Assembly (NCBI GenBank): GCA_000827495.1
Contig: KN817575.1
Location: 1 to 52,946, forward strand
Source: Hypholoma sublateritium FD-334 SS-4
Taxonomy: Eukaryota; Basidiomycota; Agaricomycetes; Agaricales; Strophariaceae
Reading direction: 5' to 3'
DNA: 52,946 bases
Made by a program: the position numbers and the translations under genes. The notes under the pieces were generated by a model. That model made no database searches, was not told the DNA's origin, and saw only the letters and a list, made by a program, of their open reading frames with translations. Shown here one piece after another: positions 34,913-46,045 of the stretch. The number at the start of each line of letters is the position of its first letter. The first letter of the stretch is position 1.

Positions 34913-37900
34913 ATGTCGAAGTCAGTCAAAATCATCTACGGTAGCCACCGGAACAGAACCACTGTCACGGAAAAACTCAACAAAACTGCGCGTCAAATTG
35001 GTGAAGAACGCTTGAAGCGGCAGCGTCTGCTTGCAGGTATGTAACTCAGATGGCACCCGTTCCCCACAAAAAACGCTCAAAATTACATTTCCGGCAAAAG
35101 CTTTAAGTTACGAGGATAGGAACACCTTTCTAGCAAGTGGTACTGATGCCAACTCGTTCGACAGCGACACGGGCTGGGAGGACGAAGTCGCCGCCTTTTC
35201 AATTCCACCTCCCGGAGAAGAAGGCAGTTTTCATAGCCATGAGGGCGACAAAGAACTGTTCGACCAGATAATAAATGGCGCAAAATCTAAGAAGTAAGGT
35301 GTCACTACTGAATGTTACCTAGTGTTGATATAGCTGAGTGTATTTTACAGGCTTGGTGACCCTCGTCTTCGTAAAACCCGGGTTCAATGAATGATCAATG
35401 CATGGCGTCTACAGCTCTTTCACCTCACAAATGCATATCTAAAGTGGAAACTCGAGGGGGGACCTCCAGAAAACTTGGATTGCTCTACTGCTAGCTTTTG
35501 GAGAGTAGAAGCACATTCTATAACAGGTGAGTAAAATTGCCCTAACCGTCTAACTATTAGGTGCACGTAGTTCACCCCAGCTCACTTTTCTTTACTAGAT
35601 CATCATGTTAGAGAATTCTACCATATGCAGGATGCCATAACCATCAACAAAACCCTTGTGAGAAATGGCTACATTGGTGCCACCCCGGAACGGCCCACGG
35701 TAGCGTTTTCCATTACATTATTCGAAATATTCCATCAGATTCATCGTGTATGTCCCCGCCTAAGCATCTACGGGTTTACTAAAGCTCTGTCAAATATCCA
35801 TGGAGTATGTATCGGTGTTATCTTTGACTTGAGGGGCAAAAATCTCAATAGAAACTGTTTTTAGTACTTCTATGTCAACCATTATGCGGAGCAGTTCTCT
35901 GGCGCATATGATTGTTATCTTGAGATCTTATGAGAAGTGGAGCAGCGCTGTCAGATTCCTTTGAAACGCGATCTATCAACTTGGAAACAGCAACAAATCT
36001 GTCCACCCTGCCTCTACCCTCAATGCTTATCGCGATGGATGGTAATAATTCCCTCAAGCTTGTTGATTCCACTTTCAAAGCAGGGAGTGAGCGGCAGAAC
36101 AGCCGCAGCATCTCTTCATTTAGGTGGCTGTCGGCGGAAGAAGTAGATGTCTTCAAAGACGAAGTAAAGAAATCTGCAGGGTCAAAAAGAAAAACTCCGG
36201 AGGAGGTGAGTAGATTTACTGCACCCCGCAAAACTCTAACTTGAGCTGATAAATTTAGGATTTGAATACTTCCTCCGAAACGCCACAGACTGCATCAAAC
36301 GAACAACCGCCGACAAGCAATGCATCTAATGACCATGCTGCTGTACCTTTTCCCACTGACCATCCCATGCACTCTAATTCTGAAACACCAACCATTCCTC
36401 CACCTGACATTGAATCAGACGGGGATATTGCGTGGCTCAATGTACTGGAGAGTAATGAACTGGAGACCAACCTCAATATCTGCGTCGAACGGTGGAAGAG
36501 TGCCGGTCCAGAGGCACGGAAAAAAATGTTTGCCCTCTTTGCGATCACGGGCGTATTTGTGGCAATCTGCCATCACGGACACATTCTACTTGTCTGTGAT
36601 ATGATCAGAAGCGGTGAACTGTAAGTGTTTTATTTATAGGAGACGCAACATCTTGCTACCGTATGCTAACAACTTGTTCCAGAATGAAATACCTGATTGC
36701 CCTTACCAATGCGCTTATGGACCAATATGGAAAAGACCTTGGGCTAGGACGACATCATGTGTGCCTTTGTCAAGATGCTTGGCACCAGCGCACTTGGTCC
36801 CCGAGTAGCGGCTATGAATCTGCAGGGTATTGTACCGGCATTCCATGGGCATGCTCACAACCGATTATGCCAAGTCCACTGGCACCCTCTCTACACCGAG
36901 GGGGTTGGTCTTGAGGACCTGGAAGGCTGTGAGCGTACATTTCACAAATCTAATGAGCTTGCTTCTGGAACGAGGCTGGCAACTCCTTTTCATCGGATGC
37001 AGGAAATTGAGGAACATTGGAATTTCATAGACATTGATAAACATGCGGCTTCAGGTATGTAACTACCGCAATCGTGTTTTGCTGCACTAAACTTGTTAAT
37101 TTCAAAGGGAATTTTATATACCAAAACTATCGTCAAGCGCTTACCTAGAAGAAGAAAGACAATACCTCAAAGATTTGCAAGCTGAACCGGAGGTGGTTCA
37201 GGTCACTGTTGAGTACATGGACCACCTCGTCAAACTTGATTCATTATTGCAAGTGCGCCGTTGTTTTACCCAAAAAATTGTCTAACACTCCGCCTTAATG
37301 CAGAGCTCTATCTAATCAAGCCAAAGACAAGTACAACAAGCTCGACTATTACATCATTGCCCGCGGAAAATACGAGATATCAAAACCCGCTATATGACAA
37401 CTTACTCTCGCTGGGAAGCTTGCAATTCGTTGGTCTGCAAATTTGAGGAGGTACATAGAATCGAGGAGCGGTGGACGCCGGATATGCAAATATACAAAGA
37501 CTCGCAGGCACTGCTGGCCGAGCAAAAGTACTGTCGATGCATTGATGAGCTTGAGAGGTTGGTAGTCCAACAGCTATTTGAAATGACAAAGCTTGGAATG
37601 AGTGGCGTAGGTAAATAGTTTAATTGAATGTCTACATGTAATACATCTCACAGCTTAAATCAGGTTATAGACTTCGAGATAAGATCGGGCGGTCGCTGAA
37701 GACCCGTTCAGAGGCTATCACCACAGTGCTGAATAATTACAACCAAGCCGCAGCATCTCTTAACCCTCCCCGACCTCTGTTGACCTGGGCAACTGTCATT
37801 CAAGCTGCGAGCATTGCCGACTTTGACTTGCTTCGCGAATCCCGAAGTGATATCTGCACCAAGCCTTGGACAGAAGCACCTTGTCGGGAAGCAATGAACT

Positions 37901-38385
37901 TATATTTCGGAATCAAACGAGCACACAAAGAGATTGAACGACTCAATATAGAAATCAAAAGGTTACTGACATTTATGCTAGATGATCATTCAGAGTTTTA
38001 TTGCGCGGTTGGCCAAACCGTCATGGTAGATCCGTATCTTGCAGGTAATTTTTGATATACTTCCTATATTCAAAATCTCAAGCTGATTTTTGCTGTAATA
38101 GGTGAATTATCGCGAGAATATGAGCGACGAAATACACTTCATACGCACATAGCCGCTCGCCTGTATCAAACAAGCAAACTTCAGGGTTTTACTGGGTCAT
38201 TGGATTTTGGCAAACGAATCGGAAGGGATTCTTCCATTAATGAAGGTATCCCACCTCCATCATGGCTTAGGCATCTGAATCCGCCATCAGACGCCAATGA
38301 AGCAGGTAGCTGGGAGTCTGAGGGAGACGCACATTGCGAGAACTCGAGCAATGTGTATTTTCTTGTGACCAGGAGTGACACGTGA
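34913..38385 (+). pseudogene. CxC1-type KDZ transposase, inactivated
   Basis: A Kyakuja-Dileera-Zisupton class transposase, a DNA-transposon enzyme family expanded in mushrooms. Starts MSKSVKIIYGSHRNRTTVTE. CxC1-type region: AITINKTLVRNGYIGATPER, RVCPRLSIYGFTKALSNIHG and a CPPC pair. Catalytic part: MLIAMDGNNSLKL, DIMCAF, AFHGHAHNRLCQVHWHPLY, GLEDLEGCERTFHKSNELA. C-terminal part: RWTPDMQIYKDSQ, LVVQQLFEMTKLGMSGVGY, LNPPRPLLTWATVIQ, LYFGIKRAHKEIERLNIEI, RLLTFMLDDHSEF. Ten or so exons, introns GT-AG. Broken by TGA at 35388-35390 and 35931-35933 (Arg expected at both) and by frameshifts near 36010-36025, 36746-36751, 37137-37145 and 37383-37390, the second a loss of about two bases at the GYDI motif. 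It cannot make an active enzyme as read. Terminal repeats not identified. Confidence 0.92.
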
Positions 38386-38532
38386 CTCACCGAGCACCCG
38401 CACCTAACTGACTCGTCGACACCTTCACTTAGTAACTATTACCTACCGCTTCGCCGCTCATCGTCGATCAAACAAGCGGCAAGCGGCATATCAGTACGGT
38501 ATACGATTCATTTCTCCCACCCACCCACACCC

Positions 38533-38665
38533 GGACAGTTGTAGAGGAGGGCCTATGGGGTTAGCCACCTGCATCCCCATCGGCCCTTCGCCCTGGAGTT
38601 CAGACGAGCACCGCTATCGCTCGGCGCTCGCTGACTCTCCACACCCACACACACGACAACTGTCC
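38533..38665. repeat. Short inverted repeat, 10-base perfect arms
   Basis: GGACAGTTGT (38533-38542) and ACAACTGTCC (38656-38665) are exact inverted copies 113 bases apart, flanked on the left by CACCCACACCC and on the right side internally by CACACCCACACACACG. A second inverted pair, ATGGGG/CCCCAT, sits inside near 38557-38580. Could be a tiny MITE or a regulatory hairpin. Confidence 0.5.
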
Positions 38666-39478
38666 ACGGTATAATTACCATATTTAACACTACTCAACTC
38701 AATCCAATTATTTAATTACTTACATCTCGCAGGAACGAATGAAAGACACAAGAAGACAGCCGAGTATGGCGGATTACACAAAATAGAGGACGATTCAGAC
38801 GCGATGGCTCAGCTGGTTGATACATTGTCATTATAATTGAAATTATTACTAGCTCTGAACGAATCAATAGTTATTTCTTGACTGTGCAATGTTTTGCGGA
38901 TCAAAACAGAAGGAAAAATAATTATTACAAGAGAGGGTATGAATATATGTCAATCTAAGCTAAGGAGCATACACAAAGCCTGTCGACAGTTTCTAGTTAT
39001 CACAGACAGTCTTGACTAACTCACTGGGGATTTTCTGGCCACCTTTCATTGATTACTTATATCTTACGGCATTACAACTGTAAATTGCTATCAAGTATGA
39101 ACCAACTTCTAGCTGTCTATTTAGTAAAAGATAACAGCAGACTTACAGTAGTATATAGGTCATTTGAATCTGCTCGACGTTATTGGAAGGTCCGGCACTT
39201 TAATATTACTTAGTTATTGGCTAAGCTAAAGAAAGAGTGTTATGACTTCAACTTAAATTCTGTATAGCTTCTACAATATATAACAAAAGCTTATGAACCA
39301 CGAAATATATATTTCAAGCTGAAAAGGACTTGCAGAATATTGTGCAGCCTTTCGTCGAGCAAGTTGTGCGTGCAGTGACGTCATAGATCATAGATCTCAT
39401 CTGGATCTCCTCGGCATCTGACCTATAGGGAGAAATAGTACATAGGTGTCGCTTAACGGTTGGGGTCCTTCATCGCTT

Positions 39479-39485
39479 GTACACC
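39479..39485. repeat. Target-site duplication, left (GTACACC)
   Basis: Perfect 7-base match to 40378-40384, immediately outside the terminal repeat. Confidence 0.88.
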
Positions 39486-40377
39486 CACAAGTAGCCGCTG
39501 TCTGCATGTATGAAGCTGGGTAGCTACCTAAGTAGAGAGATATATCCACAGCGGAAACTGCCCACTGGGCAACTCATGCATGCTCTGCCTGCTAAATGGC
39601 TACGTTTTGAGTGCTATGATGTGCCTTTTGCAGTGCTGTGCTTATTTGTTTGCACATTGATGTGCATCAAAAGCCAATGTGTGACCTGTTGCTTGCCTCT
39701 ATTTACATTGTGCGGGCTCACTCATGTCATATTCTGGCCTCAAATCCAAACAAATGTAAATAATAGCCATCAGCCCAGGCCTAGCATGGGAATAACATCC
39801 AGGCCCAAAATGGAAGGCCAAGCTGGACTTTGCCAAATCCAGCCCAAGTCCATCTTTTGGGCAGTAGCACATGAGATTCCAAAGTCATCTAATCTAGTTG
39901 ATATCTAGCTGATAAAAGGCCCTTATCTCATTGTTTTGTGCATAGACCACTAAATTTCTTTCCATATACAGATAGTTTATGAATTTTAGGGAATTTTAAA
40001 AAATATTTCATAATTTTCTGAGGTGGTCAATTTTGCAAATAGGCAGCTGTTCAAAAATTCATTTTGCATTTTACCAAATAAGGAAGCCGCCTACAGTGAT
40101 GATTTTGGTATATTTGGATAGCTCTGAATTTTCTGCTAATTTAACAATTTTTTTCTCNTTTTTCTATTTTTAGACTAGCTTATGTAAGATCATTGCTGCC
40201 ACATTAGGAAACAGTGGCAAGTGCCCATTTCATGCATGTGGGAGTGGGCCTTGGGCAACTGCCCTATGATGTATCAGTGGGCAACTTCCCAAGGCTTTGG
40301 GCAGTTTCCACTGTGGATATATCACTCTACTTAGGCAACTACCATGGGTTGATACATGAAAACAGCAGCCATGGTTG
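39486..40377 (+). mobile_element. 892-base non-autonomous DNA transposon, copy 2
   Basis: Inverted relative to copy 1 and exactly the same length. Begins CACAAGTAGCCGCTGTCTGC and ends GCAGCCATGGTTG. Flanked by perfect 7-base duplications GTACACC (39479-39485 and 40378-40384). The one substitution seen against copy 1 is in the left terminal repeat (GTAGCTACC against GTAGTTACC); position 40158 is ambiguous. The right end lies about 60 bases before the ATG of the gene at 40439, so the insertion sits in that gene's promoter or leader. Confidence 0.93.
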
Positions 40378-40384
40378 GTACACC
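40378..40384. repeat. Target-site duplication, right (GTACACC)
   Basis: Perfect 7-base match to 39479-39485. A longer 9-base reading needs one mismatch and does not fit copy 1, so 7 is preferred. Confidence 0.88.
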
Positions 40385-40438
40385 TACTTAAACCTTGCGC
40401 AAATCCATGGGCTCTTCACGAGCTGTCATTCTCACAAT

Positions 40439-42408
40439 GGCTTTCACTTGGGAGCCTGGTATCAACATCGTACCTCCTACCTCTACATCGAACAATACCG
40501 CCGTCCCTACCTCATTCGACGAACTCGAGTTCAATCCGCAGGGTGTCTATGACCTGCGGCGCATGCTCGGAATGGCGCCGTCTTATCCTCAGGGCTACAC
40601 CAATAACCAGCACCGCTTCGATGCCGCAGATGTTGCTTGGTTTGCATCGGGGTGTTCGTCGGATGGCACACATGCATTTGCTCATGACAGAGTCCATCCA
40701 GTCATGGCGTGGATGTACGCCGGCAACAGGTTTGGGCCAGAAAGTTGACGCATACTCAAGGACCGCACGCGTAACCTCATGTATGATTTGGTACGTATAT
40801 TCCACTGTGTAACGCAACTCCGTGTGTCAGTGAGCTGAGTATCTTGATTGTCAGGCTACGCTATGGGACCGCGCTGTTGGAGGCGCAACTATGATAATTC
40901 ACGTTGATGGTGCAGCGGCACCAGGTACCCCACTCGGCCCTCAGTTCACAAAGGCTTTGGTCTATCTTCCTCCGGCACCGGTTGTCGCAGAACTCCCTGC
41001 CGCGCACAATTCCCTGGCTGACATGGTACAAGCATTCATTGAGAATGTTGGTGTTGCAACACGGGCCCGTTGGGAACGTATCGGTCAGAGTTACTTCAGG
41101 TGGACTTTCAGGTCTCACAAATCACCCATGGAGTTCCCCGCCCTGTCTCAGTTCTCGACGCCCATCCCCCCGCCTGCCTTCTATGGGAGTTCAATCTACA
41201 TATTCCATGGGCGCGAGAGATCTCCACCTGCTATCCTGCCATCTCAGCCTCCACCGACTATCCCACCACCTCAGCCTGCCACGTCCACTTCCAAAGCCAG
41301 CAAGACTCGTTCGACTGCTGCACTGGTTCAAGCATCCTCCCCGCACATGGAGATACATCGCAAGGCTCGTGGAAAGTCCAAGCCATTGGTGAAGGCAGAC
41401 AGCTTTGATACGGACGACATGTACACGGATGGTGAAACTGGTCCCGCAGCTAAGACATCTGCTTCCAACACCTCTGCTGTTGATCACTCTCTGGCTGACA
41501 CTTCAACAATCCTGGATATCATGTTCACTGACATTTCCACCGAATCTGATTTGGAGTTTGACAATAACATTACAAGCTCATATCTTGCTGCTGTCAACGC
41601 TACTGAATGGGCACTGGAACGGCGCAACTTCGATGAGAAGGAGAAATCCTACTTAAAGAAGATAGCTGAACTCGAAGAGCAAGTCGCTCACCTCAAGGAC
41701 CAGTTGAAATCTACGGACACCCCTGACGTTGATCCAGCCACACCGCTGCTCTCTCCGTTCTCTCTTGCTAACCGTTCGAGGACCCCAATTCTGTCTCTGG
41801 CTACACCTGGTCCCTTCGACGACGCCATAGCATTTGGGATCTCCCCCCGCCCTGCACGATCAAAGCGGACTCCTGTTTCAAGGGACCCCACACCACAGGA
41901 AACACCGAAGACGACTTCCACTCCCAAGGGAAAACATAGTGCCCTGGTAACTCCATCTAAAAGAAGGAATGGTCCCCTTTTTTTAAGCGATCTGTACAAG
42001 GTAACATATGTCCATTTTCTATTCATTTGCTCTGCTGACTATCTCACATAGTCTCCCTCTTCTGAGGCCGCGACTGTGGCATCGGCAAGTTCCACCTTTT
42101 TCCCCGGAAATTCGTCACCTGCCTCAGTTCGTTTAGGTACTAGCATCTCTCGTGGCGTGGCGCCCGCCGACTACTTCGCCCCTCCGCCACGCCCTCGCAT
42201 TCTCGAATCCGGATCTCTTTTGCACACTGCAATTTTGTTGCAGTCATTAGGATACAGCGAGGCTGTGATTGGTGGTGCCCATGCTATTTCACAGTACGTC
42301 GAGCCGCATTTCTGGTCCATGCAGCTTTCGTCCCACTTTTCGGTTAGGGCGGGGGATCTTGCGGAAGTCATTTCTGCTATGATTCAGGACACCCGTCAGA
42401 ATAATTAG
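40439..42408 (+). CDS. Coiled-coil protein, three exons, unknown function (one in-frame TGA)
   Basis: ATG 40439 opens MAFTWEPGINIVPPTSTSNN and FNPQGVYDLRRMLGMAPSYP. Exon 1 continues to RNLMYDL at a GTACGT donor (40791); intron 40791-40854; exon 2 (40855-42000) starts ATLWDRAVGGATMIIHVDG, has a Pro/Ser-rich middle, an acidic part (FDTDDMYTDGETG), a coiled coil (YLKKIAELEEQVAHLKDQL) and a Thr/Pro/Lys-rich part; intron 42001-42051; exon 3 ends LLHTAILLQSLGYSEAV and AGDLAEVISAMIQDTRQNN. About 630 residues. A TGA at 40746-40748 in exon 1 (ES-stop-RILKDR) interrupts the frame where Arg (CGA) would fit, so as read the gene is broken unless this is a base error. Earlier in-frame ATGs (40395) exist but abut the transposon. 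No known domain. Confidence 0.6.
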
Positions 42409-42851
42409 CCTGTAGTCATTTGATTCGATACACATTTCTGTCTTGCCCTGGCGGCATGTCGTTATTATCATGTTCGGTGTGAGTTACAGATCAGAAATCA
42501 TGGGTGTTGTATGTAGAAAATTTTAAGTTCAAATATATTTTGAAAACAGCCGAAGTATATGACCAGTCCCAATGGTGATACTGTGTTTCGTAATTCCAAT
42601 GGATACATTGTGGATAAATTTTATAAGGTTCAAATGCATTCTGAAAAAGGCCGACGTGTAAGAACAGTCTCAGCGGAAATATTGCGTTATGCTATCCAGT
42701 GGCGCGCATCAGTTGTGAACAAGAAATGAATCTGGCCGATCTTGAACGTAGATCTTACCTACCCAGTTGCAGTGTATACAAGCTATAGACAATAACAAAA
42801 TCAATTACAGCGGTATTGAATACTTTCTACTATCCCAGTGTCGATCTAGAA
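42409..42851. other. No gene recognised
   Basis: AT-rich spacer with a weak direct repeat: TGTAGAAAATTTTAAGTTCAA near 42512 and TGGATAAATTTTATAAGGTTC near 42612 lie in similar 100-base contexts (AACAGCCGA-GTAT / AAAAGGCCGACGTGT). Confidence 0.35.
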
Positions 42852-44375
42852 ATGCCCACAGGCTCTAAACCGTCGGTCACTACTCTTAAATCGTCCACAG
42901 AGCGCATCCGCCACTCTAATGATGGCAATGACTCTACCACCCGAGCAGCTTCGAAGTCGTCACGCCCTAAGTCCCAGGTTGACAGTTCCACCGCGTGACA
43001 AAAAGAAGAAAATGACGCCATTGAAAGTGCCATCGACGAATGGATGGCCAGTACTTTAGCCAAAGCTGCGGAACTTGCTGACAGATTCGACAAGAAGCCT
43101 CGCTACTTCCTTGATCACTTCTTTCTCGGCGGACAGAAGCTCATTTACAAGCAAAGTGTTACCAATTCATTCAATGCCTTTAAGAGTGTCAAAGCGGCTG
43201 AACTTCATGCTGGTACGATGCATCCTTCCATCTCACGTTGCCACTTCAGAATGACTTTGATTCAACAGAGGGCGAGAAAGAAAACACCATTGAGATTCAG
43301 CAGCAGTACAAGTCCGAGTACGACACTCTCACGGTTGAGCAATGTGCTGAATACGTCGCCGAATTCGAGGCTATGAAGGACAATAACACCCATGCATGAC
43401 GCCATACCTCACGCGGCTGCATTCAAGAGGTTGCTAATGTGTCTAGGAACATGCAAATCCTGGTCTGTACAGCTATTTTTTCACTGTATTGTATTGATCT
43501 TAATACCTTTTTACACAGCTTGATGGCTTGAAGACACGCGTCGGTGTTGAGGGATTTTTCTGTATTGTGCGCAACAATACAGAGTTTCATGTCAATCCAA
43601 CGTGGTATTTCACATCCAGGGAGCTTTCAGAATACATGCCAGTAGCCGTTGGCAAAAAATGGTCATCATCGACCGTGGCCTCTAAGCTCGAAGCCTTCTC
43701 TATAGCTGGTTGCAATGTCATCAGTGCGCCGCAAGTTCTCTGCTTTTGGTAATATGTTTAACCAAATTGGATTTAGATCTTAATCGTACCTCCCAGCAGA
43801 AGGCAAACCACCTGAAACGTGAGATCTGCAATGCAATCACGTCCAATCTGGGTAAGTTGTCAGTTTAACAATGCGCATTCGACTATATTTAACTCTACCG
43901 TACAGTCGCTATCACTGGAAATACCAAGGCTATCGTGCAGTACACTAACTACGAGGAAGCCATTGTCCTCAAATATGGCATTGAAATGGTTGGTTGGACT
44001 CACGACAAATTCTGCAACCCAAGTGAGCTCAGTAACTAGCTTGAACCTTTGTGCACATTACTCGAGGCGCTGAGTAACCAGACATGCAAGTTTGTCAGGT
44101 TATCGCCAGCAGAATGACGCACACGTGAGGCTAAGTATAGAGCTGATGTCGCATCCGGGGATATTCAGGTGAAGAAGCGAAAAACTCGGAAAGATGTGGG
44201 GTCTAAGCGCAAAACTACCGAGGACAACGACGGTTCGGAGAGGCCCCAAAAATGTATCAGGAGCCAGGATACAGTATACGATAGCAACGATGACGCGGCG
44301 CCGCCTTCCAATAGTGGCAACACCTCCACTGCGCTTGCACCCACGGTCCCGGAGTCTAATCCTGCCTCTGCCTAA
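42852..44375 (+). pseudogene. Multi-copy Agaricomycete family protein, broken
   Basis: Starts MPTGSKPSVTTLKSSTERIR, then DAIESAIDEWMASTLAKAAE, RYFLDHFFLGGQKLIYKQ, NAFKSVKAAELHA, EYDTLTVEQCAEYVAEFEAM, SRNMQIL, LKTRVGVEGFFCIVRNNTEF, WYFTSRELSEYMPVAVGKKW, KLEAFSIAGCNVISAP, YTNYEEAIVLKYGIEMVGWT, RLSPAE, and a basic tail VKKRKTRKDVGSKRKTTED. I recognise the 'KPRYFLDxFFxGG ... RVGVEGFF' pattern as an uncharacterised family, highly multiplied in mushroom genomes. In-frame stops: TGA 42996-42998 (Arg expected before QKEEN), TGA near 43397, TAG near 44037 (Gln or similar), TGA near 44115. Frames otherwise follow on across GT-AG introns, so decay is mostly by point changes, not large deletions. Confidence 0.68.
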
Positions 44376-45206
44376 ATTTTATTATTCATGTTCTATCATG
44401 TTATTTTACTTCTGATTCATTGAGAAAACGATGAATTACTTCACTGAGTAATCATGTCCAATTCCAGTTTAAATTAAACATTTTGAAAGAGATGCAGCCG
44501 CCTGAATGGCAGGCATTGCATAGGCGAGACAGCAGCAGGTACGATCTCTATCCGAATCTCTAAATAAGTATGTGCCTGACTGAGCGGGGAATTATCTCCG
44601 CTCAGTAGATACTAGAAAATGTAGATGCATTATTATACACACGCCAATTGACACACGCTTACACAGATCCACTGAGAAGAGCTCAGAGTCTGAGATCTGA
44701 GTTTTTACTGAACAGTGCATCGGACAAAAAAGATAGAGAGTCTAGCTTATTTTACTTACACCTTATCCTATGTGAATGACCCAGGGGACAATGTTGGATG
44801 CGAGATTGATGAACTTGATTAAAATAAGCGCTCGCTGACCTTGGCACTGTCACTCGTTGCCATCGCTCATGCCCCACACCTTGATTGATGTCGGGTAAAA
44901 TGAGGCTATTCTCTCAGGATATGGTTGAATTCTGAATTAAGGAATAATCAACATGCACAGGCTGCGGGAAGCTCGCGCGCCGACATGCGCTCAGCGCACG
45001 CATCATTGAGGCCACTACTTCACTGCAGATGTGCCATTTGTAAATGAAAATAACATTTATAACTACTCGTATATGTATAGTGTCTCCAGAACGCCGACAC
45101 CGCCATTGAAAGCGCAAACATTAGCTAGCTTTTGGGATAATGAGCAAAAACCAGAAATATCTGATATTGCTATGGGAGTAAATACATAAAATACATATAC
45201 GTATAA
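44376..45206. other. No gene recognised
   Basis: AT-rich spacer. CTGAGCGGGGAATTATCTCCGCTCAG near 44581 forms a 9-base-arm hairpin (CTGAGCGGG/CCGCTCAG core). Nothing coding. Confidence 0.4.
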
Positions 45207-45590
45207 TGATTGGACCACAAGCGCCCAGCGGAAACGGCTAGCACAGTGATCTGGACACAAGTGTGCGGGGGGGGGGGCAGGATAAGGCGGGCTGATGGCG
45301 GGCTGATGGCGGGATGGATGCGCCCAACAGCTATAATGGGAAGGCGGTGAGCGTGGGGGAAAGAAAAGGCCGAGGCGGGACGACGGCAGTGAGCGGCACG
45401 CCCGCCCACGGTGGGGAACGGTTATCGACATTGCCGGAGGGTCTCATTTTGTGCTAAGACATCTTTCTCACCAGACATTCTTGATGAGCAAGGGGAATCA
45501 ATGATATTCATGCCCATCAGATGCCGCGTGACCGTCGTATCTCTGTAGCTTATAGGTGGGGGGGGGGGGGGGAAGATTAGGTGTCCATGC
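45207..45590 (-). repeat. Dispersed repeat, copy 2 (inverted partner at 33484)
   Basis: Reverse complement of the 33484-33865 repeat; homology ends at AATGATTGG on one side and at GAAGATTAGGTG on the other. Differences include GGCAAGTGT-type changes and an expanded poly-G run (45556-45572), a likely polymerase-slippage site. Both copies end at the same two positions, so these are probably true element ends. Confidence 0.87.
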
Positions 45591-46045
45591 TGTGTTTAAG
45601 CTGCATTAAAGAAGATAAATATAATACACAGGTGCATACTTGGTTTATTGAGGAGGTCCTGTGCGGTTTGTCTCATTGCTACATGATATTTTTTTTAGAA
45701 ACATAATGATGCTGAAGGATAAACAAGAATGTACGCCATGTGGATATAAGAGGTCTGTCTGTGGTACCTATACCTTTAATTCCCTGGCTGACCAGCATGC
45801 CTAGCTGTACGGATGGGCTCTGAGCAAGGGATGGACTGGACAATGAAGGATGGAAGACAAAGTTCGGGTGTACATGGACAGAATAAAGTTCAAGGTGCAC
45901 CCCCCCATTTTTTTGATATCTGCCCTCAACATTGACCTCCGCCCCATCCTTGGCTTCGGCGTAACTCTGTGCCATCTCAGAATTGTCCTCTAACACCCCC
46001 TTTCTATGCATACTGTATATTACTTTCTAATCTATCACTCCTGCC
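45591..46045. other. Spacer, putative promoter of the truncated Plavaka copy
   Basis: AT-rich, no gene. A pyrimidine-rich leader (TTACTTTCTAATCTATCACTC) directly precedes the ATG at 46046. Confidence 0.4.

Larger units (their letters stand above)
38386..39485. other. Spacer after the KDZ remnant
   Basis: No gene. CA/CCCAC-rich sequence to 38670, then AT-rich sequence. Contains the short inverted repeat listed separately and the left target duplication GTACACC of the 892-base element (39479-39485). Confidence 0.5.

Noticed and set aside
28735..45590. A segmental duplication explaining why the ~380-base repeat lies about 4.8 kb to the right of each 892-base copy
   Set aside because: Orientations do not fit a direct or inverted duplication, and the intervening sequences (28.7-33.5 kb and 40.4-45.2 kb) share nothing.
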